Assembly (NCBI GenBank): GCA_030533445.1
Contig: CM060081.1
Coordinates: 18,172,111 to 18,236,110, forward strand
Length of the DNA stretch: 64,000 nucleotides
Reading direction: 5' to 3'
From: Cyprinodon diabolis
Taxonomy: Eukaryota > Chordata > Actinopteri > Cyprinodontiformes > Cyprinodontidae
The notes under the pieces were generated by a model that saw only the letters and a list, made by a program, of their open reading frames with translations, made no database searches and was not told the DNA's origin. Positions 53,701 through 62,700 of the stretch are shown here, in pieces. Positions within the stretch are counted from its first letter, which is position 1; each line of letters starts with the position of its first letter. Position numbers and translations under genes: made by a program.

Positions 53701-56700
53701 GGTCTTTTTTTTTTTACTTCACTAAATGTTTTGAGGTGGTTTTGACAGGTTTTGCACAGAGCACACAGATTCTACTGCTTTGACAAAGTGTTCTTTCACT
53801 TTTGATATACTAAGAGAATTCAGGAAAAACCCGTAGGCGACTTGAAATAGCAAAGCATTTGCCACCGACAACATGAGTAAAATGATGACGTCATTCGAGT
53901 AGCTGTCATTTAAAATAAATAACTTAACAAAGAGCCATAAATGTTATAAACTAACATATTAAAGAGTTATTACACTTTTATCATATTTTTGCTGTGCATA
54001 ATGCACTGGTAAACACATTATGAGGGTGAAACCTAAGAAAATTTATTTTCTTTTTCTGATAAAAAATGGAAATCACATCTGTGAAGCATTTCTGTTGCCT
54101 TTGATGTGCCCTGGTCAGCCAAGTGTTACTGTTACTGTATTGGTGTCATATTTTATGGTAAAAGATCAACTGACCATTTCGGGATTAAAGTTTTCCAATT
54201 GATGACTGTTCCTCGGTGGTCAAATAAAGCATTACGTCAAAATAATCAGAAAGTAGAGAAAGCTATCACCAGTTGAGGCCATACCTTACATTTTGGTATG
54301 CAGAGATCAGGAGCATTTGTTTGTGCAGACTGAGAGTCAGCATGCTGTAGCATAAGACCGCTGAATAATTTAGTGGGATTATTTTTTTAAAAAGATATCA
54401 GAGTTGAATGTGTGCTTTATACAAAATGTCTAAGAGTTGTTAAACTTGACTAGTTACAGAAATGTTCACATTTGCCAAAAAGTCTGTGTAATTACTTTGA
54501 ACTAAAGATGTGTGCATTTAATTTTTTATGTCCTTGAAGGTTGTGAGGGCCTTCAAGACTTAAAAAATTGTGGATGTTAACATGGATGTTTATGAGTCGC
54601 CATAGGTCAAAGAATTTTCCTTACTGTGGAAGTTTTTTTGCTGCATACAAATAGGAAATCTAAAGTAAACTTTTCAAACCAACGAGGAGCTGAAAATAGT
54701 TTGAAGTTTGAAGGAAGAAACTATTCAGGAGGAAACCCTTTCCTTTGATGTGCTTCGAAATATATGTGGTTAATTCACGCTAGGATAAAGAGAGAGTGCA
54801 AGACTTTCAGGAAATAAGAAGGCTTAACAGAAAGAAAAAGTCAGTAGCTTCTTAAATATCTCATAGTTGGAGAAAGAATCTACAGTTTTAAGGGAATAAA
54901 CACTAATCCTGGTCAACTTATGATGCCAACAGTGCCGACAACAGAAATTCATATTCCCAACACTAAAGCACATTTAAAATATAAATTATATGTGGTTCTG
55001 TAAATTAAAAAAAAAGGATAAATGAAACCCCTTTTATGCCACACAAATCTCTCAAACACAAGTTGTATTGCCTCTTTACCACATAAGCTATTCAGATTGA
55101 AAAAAAATGCATACAGCTGCATATCTTCAATAACAAAAAAACTGCGTTGGCATGTCAAAGCTTTGAAAAATTGGAGGATCAGAAATAAAACAATACAATG
55201 ATTGAAAATCGTATCCCTGAAAAGCTACAAAAATAATTCCTCTTTCTTCATTTGCCAAATCCTCAACTCTGTATCTGGAATATAAGTTAAAGGTAAGAAC
55301 TACAACCATTTATTGAAAAAAAAAACATAAACACAACATCTAGAGTAATTTAAAATAAAAATCTAAATTTCATTGTAAATGTATAAATATATATGTGGGA
55401 TTTAGGGGTTAGGGCGGATGTTTGGACACAGCTATCATTGACAGTAAGGGCACAGTTAAAATGTTAAAAAAGAGGAGATTAAGCAAAAAAAAAGTGTCTG
55501 ATGTAGTTAAATGTAGTGATGATGAATGTCAATTTAACATTAAAACAAAAATATTTTAGGGCTAATTCTTAAATATGGACTTTATAAGAATAAATATGTA
55601 ATTTACAGTAATCCTTACCTAAAAGTACCAGATCAATGAGATAGATACATATCAAATGTAATAAACTTATATTCTCAGCCTAATTCAAAAGCATAAAAAA
55701 ACTAATTACTATAGATTATAAAGCACACTAACATGGCAAATAACTATACATGTGCAAGCAGGACAGACAAGCACAGTGAATAATTAAACTACAAGTGTCA
55801 ATAAAATACTATAATTTGACATGAAGTCCACAACCGACTCCTAATAACGTAGGCAAACACAAAACAAGGGATCATCTAGGCTGTTGAAATGTGCCGAGGA
55901 TGGGATTGGGAAGCTCAAAAGACTACTTTCTATTTTGTTAGTGTGAAACAAATCAATGGACGTCACAATAGTAAGTAAAATGATCAACCTCAGCCACATC
56001 CATTTCATCATCAAAGGCAATCAGCTGCAAGAGAAAAAGTATAGGAGGCAGACCGTTAGTAGAGCTTGTTAGCATGTTAAAGCTCCCTTCACAAATGTGC
56101 ACATGTAAAGCTTTTTAACAAAAACATAACAGTGCCTTCTAGGTGTATCGGTGCCTGTGCTAAAGATGTGTAAAAGTCCTTTTTTGAAAAAAACCCGAAC
56201 CAATAATTTGAGCATTTTTTTTTTTTCAGTGGGGACATAAATCTTAACCTGACAACAGCCAGATGCATGTCTCGCTCCGCCTAGCTCCACTCACATACAT
56301 CCGGGAACCTGCCACAGGAATTGCCTTTACTGAAGGATGGGCCTTATCAAAACTCCTTGCACATGATTGGATAAGCCACTTGTCTGTCATCTTTATTGAC
56401 GTGCTATTTCAACCACTCACACCGAAGCTAACCCGTGACGCTGTGAGAGGAGGAGCCATTTGGTAGATCAAGCTCTTGCCAAATCCGGTCGGGAGAAGGG
56501 CGAAAACATCGTTTCCACCAACAAAAGCCTTCAAAGCCATTCTCTGATGTTCTTTTAATGAAACAATATCAGATAGATTGGACAACACAGAAGAAATAGC
56601 AGCATCAATGCTAACGCTTGCTTCCTCAATGCGAGCCGCCATTGTTGTTGGAATCTCACGGTCGCTTCTCCACTCCAGGACACACCCGCCCTGCGTCCTG

Positions 56701-59700
56701 ATTGGACAAACCATAAATTCGGTTGGGGAAATCACTTTCAATGTGCGGGTTCCCAGATGTATGTGAGTGGAGCTAGGCGGAGCGAGACATGCATCTGGCT
56801 GTTGTCAGGTTACATAAATCTGCCTTTACAGGAAAAACATCCCACACTGAACAAATGTCATTAAAATAGAGGTTGGGTTTTTTTTTCATTACTGCAAAAT
56901 TCTGCATTAATACATAACATTTGTTTTAGGACAAATCACACATCTTAATCAAGACCACCAATGAGTGAAGAAGGCGGTTTAACGTGTCAAGTTAGTAGAT
57001 GATATTAGCCTGACTAATTAATTAACATAGATAAGGTTTGATGAAAACAAATAGCTTCTTGTGCTCTTTTATATTTTGAACATTTAGTGACCGATTTGTG
57101 TAACACTTCTTCAGAAATACACTTTCCGAATAAAAAACCCCACCAGTAATGATCAATCTAATTTTAAAGGTGCAAACATGTATGAGGTGGATAATTGTCC
57201 TCTTAACAGTTTTTTTCCCCCAAAACATTTCTGGGCCACAAGCCTCAAATTTACTATTAACACTCCATAAAACCATGTGTTAAATACAGCGAAGTATTGC
57301 GACAGGATCTTAAAAAAGGCTGTTGATACATGAAGCAAAGCAGTTTTTATAGGTAGTTTTTTTATATTTTAATTTAAGACAATAACATTTACGTTTGGTG
57401 TGTTCACTTATGATTTATTAGAAATAATATTTACAGCTGTTTGATGTACTGTAAGTTTCAATATATTCTGATAGTATTTGTTACAGCCTTTTGAGACAAA
57501 AACATTTTATAAAGGTTGCTTGATAAAAATATGCTTAATTTGATCCTGATTGCTAAACAGATTCCTGTTTTAGACATGTGTTGTGTTGCTGCTTTCAGAG
57601 TGAGAGTAATAATTTTTTTTCTTTTTTGCATTGCTAGATTTAGTCTGCTTTAATCATAACTGTACAAATTGTGCTGTAACAACCATTTAGTCAAAGGTAA
57701 CAACCTGATTCCCTGTGATTTATATTACAATAGATTAAGAAGCAGTAACTGACCTCCTAATCCTAAATAAAACAAAATTCATTTAGTCACTACTAAGTTC
57801 CTTTGTGTTAGTACAGAGATCCTTAGCAGCCAATGAATGGTATAGAAAACAGTTGCATGAAAGGGCTGGACCATGCATGCTGTTAATAGTGTTAATAATG
57901 CTGCAATGTGTGATTTTGGTCTTTTGTAAACAGTTTGGCTGCATACAGTTTCAGTACTTTTTTTTTGTGGAAGATAACCAAGGAAGGAACCTATTTTCAG
58001 CGTTATTTCTATTAAAGCATCTAGAAAAAAAAACATTGATCATCGAAGTGGACAAAGTTGAAAATAAATTCCAACTGTAGTGGCTGCAAGGATTTAAAAG
58101 GAAAATTGTAAATGTAAATAAAATTATCAGAACCTAATTCCCACTTAATGAAAGCAAATAAAAAGGTAGATAAAATAAACATTTTATAAAACTTCCAGAA
58201 GGGTCCATTGCAGTTAATCAATATCTAATATGCGGGACATTCTTTGCTAAACTCTCATTCAGACAGAAACCAGGCTTTGCATACCTTCACCCCATAGCCT
58301 CGATCTTTCGTCATCATTTCCCTGAGCGTCTGCAGCACCTTGATGCAGAGACGCTCCTCGTTCTCCTCCAGTAGCTGCTTGGTGTGTTTGATCAGTCTGG
58401 TTAAAGAGGAGATGAAAGAAAGTAATGATTCTGAATTTGCTGCTGTAAACCAACAACAAGCAAGTGAAGCAACATTTCAATACAATCAAAAGCTAAATCA
58501 AGAGTGTGGTATACTATAGTAAATAGCATGGTATAATACATAACAGGGCTACATCTGTATGAGTGACAGCTTAAGGCCAGTAAGTGCAACAGAACACATT
58601 CAATGAAGTCATATTAATGAAAAGATTTTGTTCTCAAAGATTTGTTTTCTACTTCTAAATGAAGAAAACAGGTTTTATCTTACAGCCTTTAAATGCTTTA
58701 AATAAAAATAACTATATATTGAGATTATATTCCCTAATATTTGAATCCTTGATATTCTAAATCAGTTATATTTTTTTTGTGTTGTGATTCAGAGTGAGGA
58801 ACCCTGTTCAAACAATTCCTGGAAACCCTTCATTTAATCCAGAATGTAAGGGGGGATGCTGACTGGCCCGGCTGAAACGGATCCCATTCTGTTGTGGTTT
58901 TAGCCTCTCTATATTTGCTACCACTGAGGTTCAGCCCATAATTCTAAATCCTTCTGATTATGTGTAAAGCTCTTAATGGCGAAGCTTAAACTTATATTAA
59001 GTGTTTATTCTTCTCCATAAATGTAGAGGGATCATATACTCTTTGAATTCAAGTATACCATCTGTTTCTAAAGTATCTAAAACTGTAAAAGCAGCTTTTA
59101 GGATCTCAGGATCTCGCCCTTAAACTGCCCTCCGTTCAGTATAGAAACACCCTAAAAAGAAAGTTTCACGTTACCAATTCAACGGTTAGCCCCATGTTTA
59201 AATCAAAACTAGATACATTTGCCTCATTGTCTGCTTTCACTTTCAAGTCCTGGTCTTGCAGCGACAACACTCAAAAAATAAATAAATAAAAATACTGAAT
59301 AACAGAAAATGGGACAATGATAAAAAAACAAAACCAAAAAAAAAAAACTAACAAAATTACTGAAATGGATTAAAACAGGTTTGATATTTTATTTAAGGGA
59401 ATACCTTCTAGAGGTAGACCCAATAGTATCTGATCACTTTGTTTGCAGGTCCTGGGTTCGATTCCCGGCCTGGCGTCTTCCTGCCAGGAGACTGCACGTT
59501 CTCTTTGTCCATGCCTGAGTTGTCTCTAGGTACTCAGACTTCCTCCCACAGTCCAAAAACATGATCAGTAGGCTAACTGGCATCTCTAAACCGCCCTCAG
59601 TTGTGTCTGTAGATGTTTTGCCCTGCAATGGACTAGTAATCTGTGCAGGCTGTACTTGCCTTTTGTCCATAGCTTGCTGGAGAGAGCTGACTACCAGCCT

Positions 59701-62700
59701 ACCTTTGACCCTGATGGCCAAACCTTAAACTGTAATTCCTCCAGGTAATTGAAATGTCAGAAGTTACAATGAGGTAGTTAACCCTTTAAAAATGTGTTTT
59801 AATACAAACCTTTTAACTCTTAAGTATTGTGTTTATCTTGATGTACCTTTTTTCCTCAATTAGGATTGTATACTTGGAGCAACTACAAGAAAAAGACTCT
59901 AAATCACTGCTTCTATCTTTATTTTTACACAACAAGCCTGAATCCAATTCGAAACTGATGTTTTCAAATGTGCCCTGTGTCTGAACGGCCAGGTCGCATT
60001 TATCCGACCTGTACAACATTATTACTCGACAAAGATGCTTCTAGTGCGCATGCGGGACACTTGTATGAATGCAGTTCATACAGGAGAGCACATACCAGTC
60101 GCATATATTTGGAAATGCGAAAGACCATACTAAAGAATCGGATTTACAAAAAAAAAGTTATTGAACAAAAATGGCTGCAGTGTAAACGTAGCCTTAATGT
60201 CACATCAGCAGCACTTGGGGTGTGTCATGGAAATTAGATGCAGAAGATTCACCATTAAAAACGTAAGCTGAAACAGTAAATTTTACAAATGGCTTAGCAA
60301 TAGTAAGATCCTTCCTAAAGTTAAATGAAAATATCTACTGATGATGCTTTAGTACAGTGATTCCCAGCTTAGACCAGAGTAGAAACCTGATACAGTCTGG
60401 CAAATTTCCATAATGTGTGACGATTGTACTATTAAACTGAATTACGCCTCAGTTTATGGTTGTGTATCATATGACTCAGTATGAGGTAGTTTTACTGATA
60501 TCTTTCAAAAGTTCGTGTCATTGAGTTGTAAAATAAAATTGGAACTACTAGAAATAAGATTGTTACATAAAAAAAAATAATAATATCAGTATCAGAACTC
60601 AAGGCTCACTTTGATATGAATCCTCCGCTTTCACATTTCTTGCGAGCATCTGTGTTCTCAGGAAAGAGCAGTTCAGGACGATGGAGGACATCCACCAGTA
60701 CAGAGAGTTCAGCTTGGACCAGCGGCCTCAGTCGATCCTCCAGAGCCGAAACAATGTCCTGTAGAACACCATGATGCCACCATAACAGAACAGTTATCCT
60801 ATTGACAACTTCCCATGTTAATCTGTCAAAGACGTTGATATATTCCCACTTTTTACAGCTAAATTGTAATTCCTGACTTCTCTTAAAATGTGTTTTTTTG
60901 GCTAAAAATAAAAGGCACAACAACCAAGGTTCTGCTCCAGAAGGTAAACTTTGCCTAATTTTCATTAACTAAGAACAGTAAATGTACTATAATACGAGCA
61001 TGAACAGTTAAGGAAAAAAAAAAAAAAAAACTTGATATAGTTTCAGAATAATAAACTGGCGGAAGATGAATTGCATTAAAAAATCTGTGCTAGAACAGTT
61101 CAGTTCTGAGTCATAAACCAATTACTGAATACTTATTAATTTGACACCTCACCAAGAACACAGTGTTTTTGTACTGATATATCAATACTGCTGTTTTATT
61201 TCATTCAATATTGTTTTATATTATTCAATTCATCTAACCCTAACCCAACTAATAAAGATCACAAAAATATAGAACACTGTGATTTTTACTGGACTAAGGA
61301 GTTTTGAACAAAGACATTCAGAGCAGTGGATATGTGTGGCCTGGCAGGAGGTCAGTGACTAACCACAACCTGCCTTTGAACAACACAACATAACCGCAAA
61401 GAGTTCATGTCTCCATAGGGACTGTTTGTTTTATTAAGGGAAGAATAAACCTCTCAGCCAAACCCACTTTCCTGTACAGATAACAGCTCTTCTATACAAG
61501 ACAGGTCACTGATATTTTTTACACAGTTCCAGTGAATACTTTAGTCATGTGTGCAGTAGGAAGGAAGTGGGTGTTGCAACTATTCCCATCAGTAAATGCC
61601 TTATTTCCAAAGATGACTCGCGATTACTTCAGGAGAACTGTGCAGGAGACGGAGTTTCAACATGCTACCGTTGACAGATTGGCAGAAGTTAAGGACTTAA
61701 TCATTCACAGGGTTTCTCACAAACCTTTGAATATGTAAACTACTGTTGGACTATACCTGTCGAATGAGTTTTGTTTTTATTCTACTACATTGAGGTTTCT
61801 GCCACAAGTAGACAGGGAAAGTAACAACAGAGGGTAACGCTGCCACCACCATGTTTCACTGCAGGAAGTTGTGTTTTTTACAGGATCTGTAGTACAAGTT
61901 TTGTGACAACTTTACTCTTAAAGGAATAGTACACCCAAAACATGATTAGCCTTCATTTTCTACTCACCCCCATGCTGAACAACACTCTGGAGTACTTTTT
62001 TGATATCTCAAATGCATCTGGAGATCTGGGAGGCTTCTTGCTGTCTGCTGACATTCAAATAATAGAGGTCCATAGCGCCCGAGGCAGAAAGGTCCATAAA
62101 AGTCCACAAAAAACGTGTCAATATTCCTCCATACTGCTCGTCCAATGTATTCCAAGTGTCCTGAGTTGGTAGTGTCCATAATTTACTTGAAACAAAGTCA
62201 TTTAGAATGTTTTTAGAGCATAAACAGTAATGTATAGGATTTCCTAAAAGCGCGCGCCTGCGAGTTCACGAGCCTACGGAAACTGCGGCAGACCAAACCA
62301 GATGAAAGTGCGCATTCAGCGTCTGCTCTTGATAATGCAAGCGTAGAAGAAGAAATGTGCTGTTTACCTGTGCAAAGAAAGAAACAACGAAAGAAAAATG
62401 TCTGAGGACTTCAGTGTTGAGGAAGAGCATGAGTTCTTTGCCGAGCTGAATGTGCACTTTCATCTGGTTTGGTCTGCCGCGGTTTCCATAGACTCGTGAA
62501 CGCGCTTTTAGGAAATCCTATACACTACTGTTTATGCTCTAAAAACATTCTAAATGACTTCGTTTCGAGTAAATTATGGACGCTACCCACTCATAACACT
62601 TGGAATACATTGGACGAGCAGTATGGAGGAATATTGACACGTTTTTTTGTGGACTTTTATGGACCTTTCTGCCTCGGGCACCATAGACCTCCATTATTTG

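Larger units (their letters stand above)
49437..55988 (-). other. Intron, 6.6 kb, inside the SII cassette
   Basis: Holds two short fish repeats (50398-50517, 50791-50898) and a G run (53498-53512). No gene was recognised. Its position between two SII exons makes it the likely home of splicing control sequences, which cannot be identified by eye. Confidence 0.6.
56025..58284 (-). other. Intron, 2.3 kb, upstream of the first SII exon
   Basis: Contains the fold-back element with the RecQ-like fragment (56245-56812). The rest is unremarkable AT-rich sequence. Confidence 0.7.
58397..60609 (-). other. Intron, 2.2 kb
   Basis: Holds an old LINE fragment (58830-59260) and a retroposon copy (59446-59728). 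Nothing else recognised. Confidence 0.7.
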
